From the NCBI RefSeq assembly GCF_000377205.1, contig NZ_KB897908.1, forward strand, positions 1 to 64,000: a stretch of DNA of 64,000 nucleotides, in the 5' to 3' direction. The notes under the pieces are model-generated. The model was not told the DNA's origin. It was given only the letters and a program-made list of their open reading frames with translations, and ran no database searches. The translations under genes were made by a program, and so were the position numbers. The DNA is from Thioalkalivibrio sp. ALJ3 (GTDB taxonomy: Bacteria > Pseudomonadota > Gammaproteobacteria > Ectothiorhodospirales > Ectothiorhodospiraceae). Shown in pieces: positions 25,205 to 32,588 of the stretch; position 1 is the first letter of the stretch, and each line of letters begins with the position of its first letter.

Positions 25205-25831
25205 CTACTGGTGGTTCTCCACCGCACGCAACAGCCATTCTGACAAGTCCGGCAGGCCCAGATCCGGCATCCAGCCTCCGGCCTCGGCCCACGTCCACAG
25301 ACCAATCAGCAGGAACATGCCGGAAGCGATGTAACGCATCGTGGCGGCCGGGATGCGCTCGGCAAAACGCTTGCCGAGGATCAGGGCAGGGGTGGTAATC
25401 AGCAGGATTCCAACGGTGGCCCCCAGCACAACCGGCAGCAGGGCCCCGGAAGCCCCGGCGAGGGTGATCACCGCCAGCTGGGTCTTGTCGAGCATCTCGA
25501 ATACGAAGAAGGCGATGGCGGCCGCGAGGAAGGCGCTGCGTGCGCGTGTGTCTTTCTCGAATTCGTCGTCCTCGGGGATCAGCACCCACACGGCCATGAC
25601 CAGGAATGCCGTGCCGACCACCCACAGGTGCCAGTCGGTCGAGATCACCGCGAACAGCCAGATGCCCGCCACCGCGGACAGCAGCTGATTCAGGAACAAG
25701 CCGGTGGCCATGCCCCAGAAGACGGCCCACGCGCTGCGGCAACGCATGCCGAACAGAGCGGCCAGAAACATCGAACGATCGCCGATCTCGGCAATGGCAA
25801 CCGCCACAATGGAGAGCAGGAAGAGTTCCAT
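25205..25831 (-). CDS. TMEM165/GDT1-family manganese exporter
   Basis: The 208-residue membrane protein has six predicted helices in two repeats, each carrying the family motif E-x-G-D-(K/R)-(S/T): AEIGDRSMFLA in the first and FEMLDKTQLAVI (a variant, MLDKT) in the second. UPF0016/TMEM165 proteins exchange Mn2+ or Ca2+ for protons. The ATG at 25831 starts directly at the first helix (MELFLLSIVAVA). The long leader contains a yybP-ykoY manganese riboswitch (25928-26063), which supports Mn2+ export as the role. Confidence 0.9.
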   Translation of the reverse strand: MELFLLSIVAVAIAEIGDRSMFLAALFGMRCRSAWAVFWGMATGLFLNQLLSAVAGIWLFAVISTDWHLWVVGTAFLVMAVWVLIPEDDEFEKDTRARSAFLAAAIAFFVFEMLDKTQLAVITLAGASGALLPVVLGATVGILLITTPALILGKRFAERIPAATMRYIASGMFLLIGLWTWAEAGGWMPDLGLPDLSEWLLRAVENHQ

Positions 25832-25927
25832 GGATACAATCCGGGGCGAGCGGCACGACACAACCAGTGACACCGCCATCGCCGCCCGCCCACGGGCCAA
25901 GATCGCCAACAGGCGAACCGGATATCG

Positions 25928-26063
25928 GTGCCACAGGTCTCGTCAGGCCGTACGACGAAGGCGCGCCCGGGCACCTTCGGGTGGGCTGCACACGCCACGG
26001 CCATGCGGCCAAGTCTGTTGACGTGTGCCTCCGGCGCGGATGGCCGGAGCGACTACTCCCCTG
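25928..26063 (-). ncRNA. yybP-ykoY manganese riboswitch
   Basis: Read on the minus strand, the leader of the TMEM165-type gene contains the conserved elements in order: CAGGGGAGTAGTCGC at the 5' side, GTCAACAGACTTGGCCGCATGG in the middle, and ACGAGACCTGTGGCA at the 3' side. They are separated by helices such as CTCCGGCC..CCGG. Mn2+ binding in this class turns on exporters. Limits are estimated from these boxes. About 96 bases remain to the start codon for the expression platform. The match is by eye, but three boxes in order before a typical target gene make it strong. Confidence 0.85.
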
Positions 26064-26074
26064 AGGGTGCGCGC

Positions 26075-26104
26075 ACTATAGCCAGGCGGCGGCGGAAATG
26101 TCCA
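26075..26104 (-). promoter_or_regulatory. Promoter of the riboswitch-controlled exporter
   Basis: On the minus strand, TGGACA (26099-26104) and TATAGT (26075-26080) are separated by 18 bases, a reasonable sigma-70 pair. The riboswitch begins about a dozen bases downstream. The pair lies right after the stop of the gene ending at 26109. Confidence 0.55.
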
Positions 26105-26108
26105 GGGA

Positions 26109-26453
26109 TCACGTGACGGGTCGCCAGTCCTCGTGGCCGCAGCTCATGCAGTGATAGCGCCCCTCGAAATGGCCTGGATGCCCGGGCTGTTCGCGCAGGG
26201 TGTCCGGCTGATAGGCAAAGGCCCGCAAGGTGCAGCGTGGGCACTTGACTGCTTCGGTGGTGGGCTCGCGTGGCGGCTTGCGCGCCGGTTCCGGGTGCAC
26301 AGGGGCGGCCGCCTCCGATGGCAAATGGTCCAGGGCCTCCTTGATCTGCCCCACCAGCTGGCGGGCCGCCTCTTGCTGGTCCTCGCGAGCGAGGGCGGCC
26401 AGCTGTTCCAGTTGCTGGCGGATCGTGGTACGTGCGGGCGTCGGTTCGGTCAT
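26109..26453 (-). CDS. Hypothetical zinc-ribbon protein
   Basis: This 114-residue protein is unnamed. The N-terminal 45 residues form a predicted helix (TIRQQLEQLAALAREDQQEAARQ). A Pro-rich linker follows, then a C-terminal zinc ribbon with CPRC and CMSC about 34 residues apart. It could bind nucleic acid or protein, but nothing more specific is visible. The stop lies only five bases before the promoter of the downstream riboswitch unit. Confidence 0.65.
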   Translation of the reverse strand: MTEPTPARTTIRQQLEQLAALAREDQQEAARQLVGQIKEALDHLPSEAAAPVHPEPARKPPREPTTEAVKCPRCTLRAFAYQPDTLREQPGHPGHFEGRYHCMSCGHEDWRPVT

Positions 26454-26693
26454 GGCGTTATCCGAGATCTCCCTTGAGTACAGTTTGGACCTGGCGTGGG
26501 CCGAAAGAGTCAGGCCTCGACCGGCACGCAGTCATCCACAATGTAACGATCCAGACCCGGTCGCGTGCCTGCTGTTGAGGGTATGCAGGGTGGTCGGAGG
26601 GTTCATTGGCGGGTCTCCCTCAGCCAATGGTGGCAGAACGCCGCGCATTTCGCCCGTCTTCGGTGGCGGGGTGGCAATGGCCGATGATCCCGC

Positions 26694-26717
26694 TTATATT
26701 AGAACGAACGTTCGTTC
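26694..26717 (+). promoter_or_regulatory. tetR promoter with 16-bp perfect operator
   Basis: TATATT (26694-26699) resembles a -10 box. Immediately after it is the perfect palindrome GAACGAACGTTCGTTC (26702-26717), only 11 bases before the TetR start at 26729. The arrangement fits autorepression by the encoded TetR protein, with the dimer covering the transcription start. Confidence 0.75.
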
Positions 26718-26728
26718 GGTTTTTGCTC

Positions 26729-27367
26729 ATGTCGACGGTTGTGAACAAGAAGCTGCGCGGTGAGGTGTTGCGCCAGCGTGTGCTGGAGACGGCCCTGGAG
26801 CTGTTCAGTACGTGTGGCTACTTCAACACGTCTATCCACGACATCCGTCGAGAGGCGGATGTCTCGATCGGTTCCATCTACCACCACTTTGGCAACAAGG
26901 AGGCGTTGGCCAAGGCGCTCTACGACGAGCTGCTGGAGCGCATGGATGCCGGGCTGCGCGAGGTCATGGAGCGGGAGCGTGGTTGCCGGGCGCGCTGCGA
27001 CGGCATCATCGCCTTCATGTTCCGGGCGGCGACCGACGATCCGCGCACCATGCGCTTCGTGCTCGAGTCCCGTCATCGCGAGTTCCTTCCGGACGAGCCA
27101 CCGGTGTGTTCGTCGCGGCCCTTCATGCGGATGCGCGAGTGCATCGAGCAGGGCATCGCCTCTGGCGAGGTCTGCCCCATCGAGGTTCCGGTCGCCGCCA
27201 CGGCGGCTTTTGGCGGGGCGATCCGGCTGGTCCAACTGCACCTGGATGGTGTCCTCGAAAAACCTCTGTCGCGCTATCTGGCGTCGATGCAGGACGCGGC
27301 CTGGCGGGCGATTGCGAGTGATCCGCCTGCGCCCGCAAAACATCTCATCAAGGAGACCGAAGAATGA
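26729..27367 (+). CDS. TetR-family regulator of the DsrE-like operon
   Basis: The 212-residue product has an N-terminal TetR helix-turn-helix (VLETALELFSTCGYFNTSIHDI, then SIGSIYHHFGNKEALAKALY) and a helical ligand domain with cysteines (C in RGCRARCDG, VCSSRP). I chose the ATG at 26729 because the frame upstream crosses the operator and promoter. It ends with ATGA overlapping the first DsrE-like gene, so it is translationally coupled to it. The signal sensed is unknown; reactive sulfur is a reasonable guess from the context. Confidence 0.88.
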   Translation: MSTVVNKKLRGEVLRQRVLETALELFSTCGYFNTSIHDIRREADVSIGSIYHHFGNKEALAKALYDELLERMDAGLREVMERERGCRARCDGIIAFMFRAATDDPRTMRFVLESRHREFLPDEPPVCSSRPFMRMRECIEQGIASGEVCPIEVPVAATAAFGGAIRLVQLHLDGVLEKPLSRYLASMQDAAWRAIASDPPAPAKHLIKETEE

Positions 27368-27852
27368 AGCTGCTGGCCGTTCTTTACCTGACCCTGACGC
27401 TGTCCGTGGTGTCACTGTCCGCACAGGCGGAACCGACTGATACCCGGGCCCTGGAAGGGGTCGATCAGGGCCGGGTCGTGTTCGACCTGAACAACAACGA
27501 CCCCGAACTGCTCGCGCTGTACCTGATGGTGATCCGCGAGACCTTCGAGGATCTGACCGATCAGGGCGTCGAGCCCGACATGATCCTCGCCTTTCGCGGT
27601 CGCGCGGTGACCATGATCGGCGAGGACCGCGAGCGCTTCGAGTTGACCGAGTTCGATCACCTGGACGCGATCGAGGGACATATCGCCGCGCTGAAGGGGA
27701 AGGGCGTACGGATGGAGTCCTGTTCCGTGGCCACACGGCTGTTCGGTGTCGATCACGGCGAACTGCTGCCCGGCATCGAGCCTGTGCGCAATACCTTCGT
27801 CTCGCTGACCGGTTACCAGGCCCAGAGCTACGCGGTGATCCCGATCTACTGA
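27364..27852 (+). CDS. Periplasmic DsrE-like protein, copy 1
   Basis: This 162-residue protein has a signal peptide (LTLTLSVVSLSAQAEP) and a DsrE/DsrF-like domain: GRVVFDLNNNDPELLALYL, MILAFRGRAVTMIG, a single cysteine in MESCSVATRLFGVD, and PGIEPVRNTFVSLTGYQAQ. DsrE-like proteins carry sulfur as cysteine persulfide in the cytoplasm; secreted members are less understood. The start overlaps the TetR stop by four bases, and a paralogue follows at 27922. Confidence 0.85.
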   Translation: MKLLAVLYLTLTLSVVSLSAQAEPTDTRALEGVDQGRVVFDLNNNDPELLALYLMVIRETFEDLTDQGVEPDMILAFRGRAVTMIGEDRERFELTEFDHLDAIEGHIAALKGKGVRMESCSVATRLFGVDHGELLPGIEPVRNTFVSLTGYQAQSYAVIPIY

Positions 27853-27921
27853 GCCGCGCACTGCGGCAATATCGGGTCCGAAAACAAGAAAAGGACTCCA
27901 ACCCCAAAGGAGACATAGCTG

Positions 27922-28422
27922 ATGCGAAACCGAATCATGATCCTGCTGCTGGCCCTGCTGCTCCCGCTCGGGCTGATCTCGAAGGCGAATGCAGAGGGTC
28001 TGGACAACCGCGAGGCCACCCAGGGCATCGAGACCATGCGCGCGGTCTACGACATCCGCAAGTCCGACCCCGACGTGATGCTGGCCTACCTGCGCGGCAT
28101 CGCCACCAACCACGAGAACCTGGTCAAGGAAGGCGTGGAACCGGACCTGCGCATGGTGTTTATCGCCGAGGCGGTCAAGTTCATCACCACCGACCCGGAG
28201 CCCGAGATCGCGATGGACCATGGCGACACGCTGGGGGAGATCGCGAAGGCTGTTGAGCGTCTGGACGAGTTGGGCGTGCGTATGGAGGTTTGTGCCGCGG
28301 CGACGCGTGCCTATGGAGTGGACAACGACAAAGTCCTGGATGCGATCAAACCGGTGCGCAGCGGCTTCATCGCTGTCATGGGCTACCAGAACCAGGGTTA
28401 CGCACTGGTCCCGGTCTACTGA
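27922..28422 (+). CDS. Periplasmic DsrE-like protein, copy 2
   Basis: This 166-residue paralogue of the preceding gene has a signal peptide (ILLLALLLPLGLISKANA), GIETMRAVYDIRKSDPDVML, LRMVFIAEAVKFI, the matching single cysteine in MEVCAAATRAYGVD, and a YALVPVY ending equivalent to YAVIPIY in copy 1. A strong AAAGGAGACATAGCTG precedes the ATG. The pair probably forms a hetero-oligomer, as DsrE-family proteins often do. That the cysteine is kept in both copies argues for a persulfide or thiol role. Confidence 0.85.
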   Translation: MRNRIMILLLALLLPLGLISKANAEGLDNREATQGIETMRAVYDIRKSDPDVMLAYLRGIATNHENLVKEGVEPDLRMVFIAEAVKFITTDPEPEIAMDHGDTLGEIAKAVERLDELGVRMEVCAAATRAYGVDNDKVLDAIKPVRSGFIAVMGYQNQGYALVPVY

Positions 28423-28530
28423 GTACCTCCGAGACCCAGCATTCGCGCCCGGTTAGCCGTCACAGGGAGGTGGCGGCCTTTTGGGGGGAGGGTCACTGGA
28501 ATCGCCCCCCGGCGCCTCCGCGGGTGCCCC

Positions 28531-28764
28531 TTACAGCCCGATCAGTTCCGCGTTCAACCCGTTTGCCGTCACCGTATCCAGCAGCTGCCGGCTGTTGACC
28601 CGTGCCGGGTCGTATTCCACCACCAGTAGGTGAGGCCGATTGTCGTGGCTGGAGGCAGCCATGACGCCGTCCAGAGACCGTAACTCGTCCTGAATGCGTT
28701 CACGGACGACGCGGTCGATCGCTTCGTCAATGTGGATGGTGACATCCGCCATGTGCTGATTCAT
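28531..28764 (-). CDS. HMA-like small protein without the CxxC metal site
   Basis: This 77-residue protein has the beta-alpha-beta-beta-alpha-beta length and pattern of heavy-metal-associated domains (VTIHIDEAIDRVVRERI, LRSLDGVMAASSH, LLVVEYDPARVNSRQLL, TVTANGLNAELIGL). The region that would hold MxCxxC has no cysteine. It therefore cannot bind metal in the usual way and may be a protein-interaction or regulatory relative. GGAGGAAGTC precedes the ATG at 28764. It is convergent with the DsrE-like pair and divergent from the rhodanese-MBL gene. Confidence 0.6.
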   Translation of the reverse strand: MNQHMADVTIHIDEAIDRVVRERIQDELRSLDGVMAASSHDNRPHLLVVEYDPARVNSRQLLDTVTANGLNAELIGL

Positions 28765-28937
28765 CAAGACTTCCTCCCGGTAATTCCGGCCAGACCTACG
28801 GCTCGACTATAGACCCGTAACCGCCAATGGCCCACGTCGCCGGAAGCCCAACCACAAGAGGGTATCGCTGATGTGGAAGCGGCCGCACAGGCTGTCTATG
28901 TTCTGGAGATGGTCTCTTCAATTGGTAGGTGGATAAC

Positions 28938-30254
28938 ATGCGCGCACATTGGCTGGTTTTGATGCTGTTCGCGGTGGGCGGTGTGGCCCATGGCGAAGAA
29001 ATCTCTGCGGATGCGCTGGTCGATGATGCGCGGTCGGCGACCAGCGAGATCGATCGCGAAGGGGTGGCAAATCTCATCACGAACGAACCAGATCACGTTC
29101 TGATTGATGTGCGCTCTCACCAGGAGATCGAGATGGGTGGCGGGCAGATTCGTTCGCATCTCACACTAAACATTCCGCGTGGCGAACTGGAGTTTCGCAT
29201 CGCGGGCGAGGTGTCCGAAAAAGACACGCCGATCGTCGTCTACAGCGAGGAGAATCGGCGTTCCGCGCTGGCGGCTCAGACGCTCCAGAGCATGGGCTAT
29301 ACCAACGTGCACAACTACGCGGGCGGCTTCCGCGAATGGCAGGAAGCCGACGGGCCCCTGTACGTGCTCGACAAGGCACTGGATTCCTTCCTCTACGCCA
29401 TGCCCCAGGAGGTGACCGATGGCGTGTGGTCCGCGATCGGTGCCACCCAGCCTTCGACCTACGAGAACTCGGGCCATAACAACAACCTGTCGTTCATCAT
29501 CACCGACGACGGCGTGGTGGTCATGAACGCCGGCGACAACTACCTGCTGGCCCAGTCCCTGCACGAGGAGATCAAGAAGCTCACTGACCAGCCGGTGAAG
29601 TACGTGGTGCTGGAAAACGCCCAGGGGCACGCGATGCTCGGCATGACCTACTGGCAGGAGCAGGGCGCCACCGTGATCGCGCACGAGGACGCCGCGCGCG
29701 AGATCGAGCAGAACGGCCAGCGCAGTCTGGAGGGCGCGCCGAACCGCACCCGCGACAAGGCGTTTCTGACCGAGCTCGGCACGCCGGACAAGATCTTCGA
29801 GGATCGCGTCGAGCTGGACATGGGCGGCGAGACCATCGAGGTGCTCTTTCTCGGCCCCGCGCATGCCCCGGGGGATATCGCCCTGTGGGCGCCGGATCGC
29901 AAGACGCTGATCACCGGCGACCTCGCCTTCCACGAGCGCATGCTGCCGATCTTCGAATATACCGACACCGCCGGCTGGATCGAGACCTGGGACAAGCTGG
30001 AGGCGATCGAGGCCGACTACATCATCCCGGGCCACGGTGGTCCGGTGACCGACTTTGAGCAGCTGCGCAAGTACACCCGGGACTACCTCGTCTTCCTGCG
30101 CGGGGAGGTGCAGGAGATCATCGACACCGGCGGCACGCTGAACGACGCTTACAACATTGACCAGTCGGCCTACCGCCACCTGGACACCTACGACGAGCTC
30201 CACCGCCAAAACGCCGGGCGCGTCTTCCGCGCGATGGAGTTCGAGGGCTTCTGA
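28938..30254 (+). CDS. Secreted rhodanese / metallo-beta-lactamase fusion with altered active sites
   Basis: The 438-residue product has a signal peptide (LVLMLFAVGGVAHG), a rhodanese domain (about 40-135) and a metallo-beta-lactamase domain (about 165-400). The rhodanese active-site loop is YSEENRRSAL, with Ser where Cys is expected. In the MBL domain the HxHxDH motif is replaced by NxQxHA (LENAQGHAMLG). The later ligands are kept: GPAHAPGD, ITGDLAF and IPGHGG. The domain order is the reverse of common MBL-rhodanese persulfide dioxygenases. It may be a binding or regulatory protein, or use a different metal geometry. The ATG at 28938 follows TAGGTGGATAAC. Confidence 0.85.
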   Translation: MRAHWLVLMLFAVGGVAHGEEISADALVDDARSATSEIDREGVANLITNEPDHVLIDVRSHQEIEMGGGQIRSHLTLNIPRGELEFRIAGEVSEKDTPIVVYSEENRRSALAAQTLQSMGYTNVHNYAGGFREWQEADGPLYVLDKALDSFLYAMPQEVTDGVWSAIGATQPSTYENSGHNNNLSFIITDDGVVVMNAGDNYLLAQSLHEEIKKLTDQPVKYVVLENAQGHAMLGMTYWQEQGATVIAHEDAAREIEQNGQRSLEGAPNRTRDKAFLTELGTPDKIFEDRVELDMGGETIEVLFLGPAHAPGDIALWAPDRKTLITGDLAFHERMLPIFEYTDTAGWIETWDKLEAIEADYIIPGHGGPVTDFEQLRKYTRDYLVFLRGEVQEIIDTGGTLNDAYNIDQSAYRHLDTYDELHRQNAGRVFRAMEFEGF

Positions 30255-30283
30255 AGCCTGTTGGCGGGGGTTGCGCCTCGCCG

Positions 30284-30352
30284 CTACTTCAACTTCAGCT
30301 GGTCGCGGATCTCCGCGAGCAGTGTCTCCTTGTTGCTGGGGGCGAGCTGCAA
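30284..30352 (-). pseudogene. mscL: 3' remnant of mscL (mechanosensitive channel)
   Basis: On the minus strand, 22 codons read LQLAPSNKETLLAEIRDQLK and LK before a stop. This closely resembles the conserved C-terminal helix of the large mechanosensitive channel MscL (the .EVLLTEIRDLL ending). An in-frame stop lies just upstream, and no remainder of the gene is present. It sits between the rhodanese-MBL gene and the monooxygenase gene, so the rest was probably lost by deletion. Confidence 0.6.
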
Positions 30353-30363
30353 TGATCAGCGTT

Positions 30364-30711
30364 TCAGGAACCGTGGGCGGCGCGGGAGTCCGATGGCGCC
30401 TGGTCGCGGTCGTGCATGCCGTAGTCGCGTACGACCTCGGCCACGCGCAAGCGGTAGTCGACAAAGATGCCGCCGCGCCCGGCCGCCTGCACCTGGCGGT
30501 GCGCCTCCAGATTACGCCACTGACGCACCGCGTCCTCGTCGCGCCAGAACGACAGTGACAGCACCTTGCCCGGCTGGCTCAGACTCTCGAAGCGCTCGAT
30601 GGAGATGAACCCCTCCACATCCTTCAGGTGCTCGCGCAACTGCGCGGCCGCATCCAGGTAGTCCTGTTTGCGCTCGGCATGCGGTTCCACTTCAAAGATC
30701 ACGGCAATCAT
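30364..30711 (-). CDS. Antibiotic biosynthesis monooxygenase (ABM) domain protein
   Basis: This 115-residue single-domain protein of the dimeric alpha/beta-barrel superfamily has MIAVIFEVEPHAERKQDYLD, HLKDVEGFISIERFES, LSLSFWRDEDAVRQWRNLEAH. Members include small quinone-forming monooxygenases and haem-degrading enzymes, but many have unknown substrates. The last 20 residues (HDRDQAPSDSRAAHGS) are disordered. It is transcribed toward the mscL remnant and away from structured repeat copy B. Confidence 0.8.
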   Translation of the reverse strand: MIAVIFEVEPHAERKQDYLDAAAQLREHLKDVEGFISIERFESLSQPGKVLSLSFWRDEDAVRQWRNLEAHRQVQAAGRGGIFVDYRLRVAEVVRDYGMHDRDQAPSDSRAAHGS

Positions 30712-30766
30712 GGCGGCTTCGCTATCGGCGGGATGGAGCGCCGATTAAACCACGCCAGAGTCGGCT

Positions 30767-31081
30767 AGGGAGACGCTGATTTAATCGCACGTCCGCGTTG
30801 GTGCCCCCTGTTTTCCGAGACAAGGCGCGTCGTGCAGCGGGTAGTGGTTCTACCCGCCCGTTCTTGATGGATTCGGGGCGCAACGCAGGATCGGGGAACA
30901 GGGGGCACCAACCCCACAAGCCATCGAAAGCAGGGGCTCGGCCGCCCGTTGTTGATCAAAAACGGGCGCGCGCACGGCGTTGCGGCTCCCTTGTGCAGAA
31001 TGACTGCACGGCGGTCACCGCGCCTTGTGCGCACGCAAAAGCGACTCGAGCGCGGACGCGCGATTAAATCAGCGTCTCCCT
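30767..31081. repeat. Structured palindromic repeat, copy B
   Basis: The 315-bp copy has the same orientation as copy A. The outer arms (30767-30797 with 31051-31081) pair over 31 bases with a single A/G difference but have a different sequence from A, for example TTAATC (30781-30786) with GATTAA (31062-31067), where A has CCATGT with ACATGG. The internal stem is GCCCCCTGTT.. (30803-30818) with ..AACAGGGGGC (30891-30906), where A has CCCCAGG/CCTGGGG. Other stems are GCGGGTAG/CTACCCGC and GCCCGTT/AACGGGC. It lies between the divergent monooxygenase gene and the DUF3817 gene; the 396 bases from 30712 to 31107 hold nothing else. Confidence 0.9.
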
Positions 31082-31107
31082 AGGTGGAAGTCGGTGATGG
31101 ACGGGGG

Positions 31108-31410
31108 TCAGGCCGTCTCGGCCTCGCCAGTGGGGGAGCTCTCCCGGCGGATTATGCGGTCCACGTACAGGAAGCCAAACGGGACGACGCCGAGGAACAG
31201 GACCAGCAGCCACTTCCACACCGACCAGCCGCTCAGGTGGCTGGCGATCAGCGAAGTCGCGCCGTAGATGATGAACAGGATGCCGTGCACCCAGCCGGCG
31301 TAGGTGACGGCCAGCGGCATATCCGCATAGGTGCGCAGCGGCATCGCGATAAACAGCAGGGTAATGAGCGACAAACCCTCAAGAACGCTGATCAGGCGAA
31401 AGAACTTCAT
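31108..31410 (-). CDS. DUF3817 membrane protein
   Basis: The 100-residue product has three membrane segments: FFRLISVLEGLSLITLLFIAM, WVHGILFIIYGATSLIA and WLLVLFLGVVPFGFLYVDR. The start MKFFRLISVLEG and the GWVHG..F..Y pattern match the DUF3817 family of small integral membrane proteins of unknown function. The ATG at 31410 is the first codon of this pattern; the long open frame upstream is ignored. Confidence 0.82.
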   Translation of the reverse strand: MKFFRLISVLEGLSLITLLFIAMPLRTYADMPLAVTYAGWVHGILFIIYGATSLIASHLSGWSVWKWLLVLFLGVVPFGFLYVDRIIRRESSPTGEAETA

Positions 31411-31504
31411 GGGGCGGGACCGGTGGATTGGGAAACGCGGCGGAGGGTAGCACGAAGTGCGACGGACGCCACGAAATGGACAAGGCAATGGGGGTGGTTT
31501 AATC

Positions 31505-31777
31505 CTAGCGCTGCTTGCGCGCCGATTGGGCGTAGTCCTTGGCCCGGGCGCGAATCTCCTCGAAAAACAGCGCCTCCCAGCGCGTGTTGTGCTCGTCGGG
31601 CGAGAGGGTCCCATCCGCCTGCTCGTTCTTCAGGCGTGTATCGGCTGCCGCCTCGGCTTCGTTCAGGATCTTGCTGAATACCTCCTGGGCCGCTGCTGCA
31701 GTCGGGTCAATCCCGTTACGCTTGAGCACGTCGGCCAGTAGCGCCCCGCCTTTTTTCCACTTCGACCAGAGCCTCAC
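31505..31777 (-). CDS. Hypothetical acidic helical protein
   Basis: This 90-residue protein starts at a GTG (31777) preceded by GAGGAGGATGC. It is mostly helical (LLADVLKRNG, AAAAQEVFSKILNEAEAAADT, EEIRARAKDYAQSARKQ). An aromatic-basic N-terminus (RLWSKWKKGG) could sit on a membrane surface or nucleic acid. I do not recognise a family. It lies between DUF3817 and the GreA/B-like gene on the same strand. Confidence 0.55.
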   Translation of the reverse strand: MRLWSKWKKGGALLADVLKRNGIDPTAAAAQEVFSKILNEAEAAADTRLKNEQADGTLSPDEHNTRWEALFFEEIRARAKDYAQSARKQR

Positions 31778-31937
31778 GCATCCTCCTCGGGCAGGGTGCA
31801 AGAAATTTGTGGTGACACCGCTACGAGATGATTGTGCCCAAAGCTTTCCGCGAAGACGAAGAGGCAGCACACGGATACGGTATTCCAGCCTGATGAACGC
31901 CCGCCGGGGGCGCGAACCTCCGGCAGGCATGTATGGA

Positions 31938-32351
31938 TCATTGGTCGGGATCGTGCCCCGGTTCCAGTATTTCGACCACCAGGAACCGCAGTCGGCTGCG
32001 GAGCAGCGTGATCTCGGCCAGTGAGTTCTTGCGCAGTCCCAGCAGCTGCGAGCCCAGAGGGGACAGGATCGAGATCTTGCCGCGCTCGGGCTGGGCATGC
32101 TCCGGCTCGCAAAGCTCGACCCGATAGGTTTCTTCGGTCTGCAAGTCCAGCAGGCGCACGCTGCAGCCAGTCTGGATCACTTGTCCGCACCGGGGGGTGG
32201 TGTCCGTATGAGGCGTCTCGCTCTCGATCTTCTCGAGTAGCGAGGCCAGGTCGACTGGTGTACCAATCGCGCCCCAGTAGTCCTGGCGGACCCAACGATT
32301 GACATGGGAATCGTAGGCTTGACGAAGGTAAGACGAATTCTTGCGCGCCAC
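31938..32351 (-). CDS. GreA/GreB C-terminal-domain (Rnk-like) protein
   Basis: The 137-residue product ends with an FKBP-like GreA/GreB C-terminal domain: VRLLDLQTEETYRVELCEPEHA and GKISILSPLGSQLLGLRKNSLAEI are typical. The N-terminal region lacks the long coiled coil of GreA/GreB, so like Rnk it may bind RNA polymerase near the secondary channel without transcript cleavage activity. The start is a GTG at 32351 preceded by AGGAGATGCGACC. Transcription is divergent from the rhodanese gene. Confidence 0.78.
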   Translation of the reverse strand: MARKNSSYLRQAYDSHVNRWVRQDYWGAIGTPVDLASLLEKIESETPHTDTTPRCGQVIQTGCSVRLLDLQTEETYRVELCEPEHAQPERGKISILSPLGSQLLGLRKNSLAEITLLRSRLRFLVVEILEPGHDPDQ

Positions 32352-32388
32352 GGTCGCATCTCCTGTTCAGGTGATAGAAGAAGGCATG

Positions 32389-32418
32389 GGCCGGGCGCGG
32401 AACATTCGGCGCCCGGCC
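32389..32418. repeat. Perfect 10-bp stem between divergent genes
   Basis: GGCCGGGCGC (32389-32398) and GCGCCCGGCC (32409-32418) are exact complements around a 10-base loop. The genes on either side diverge, so this is not a simple terminator. It may be a regulatory hairpin in one leader or a leftover repeat. Confidence 0.6.
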
Positions 32419-32588
32419 TAAGTGAGGGTTCCCGTCATCGCGTGCTCCATCCTTTGATAAGTGTCTGTTAGAATTAAAGAAATAAGGATGCTACCCAGGC
32501 ACCCGAAAAAAGGCAAATCCATGTGAATCGTGGCATTTTTAGTGTGCCTAATCCCGATTTTTTCGATCCCGAGTGCAAAGGAGCCTTC

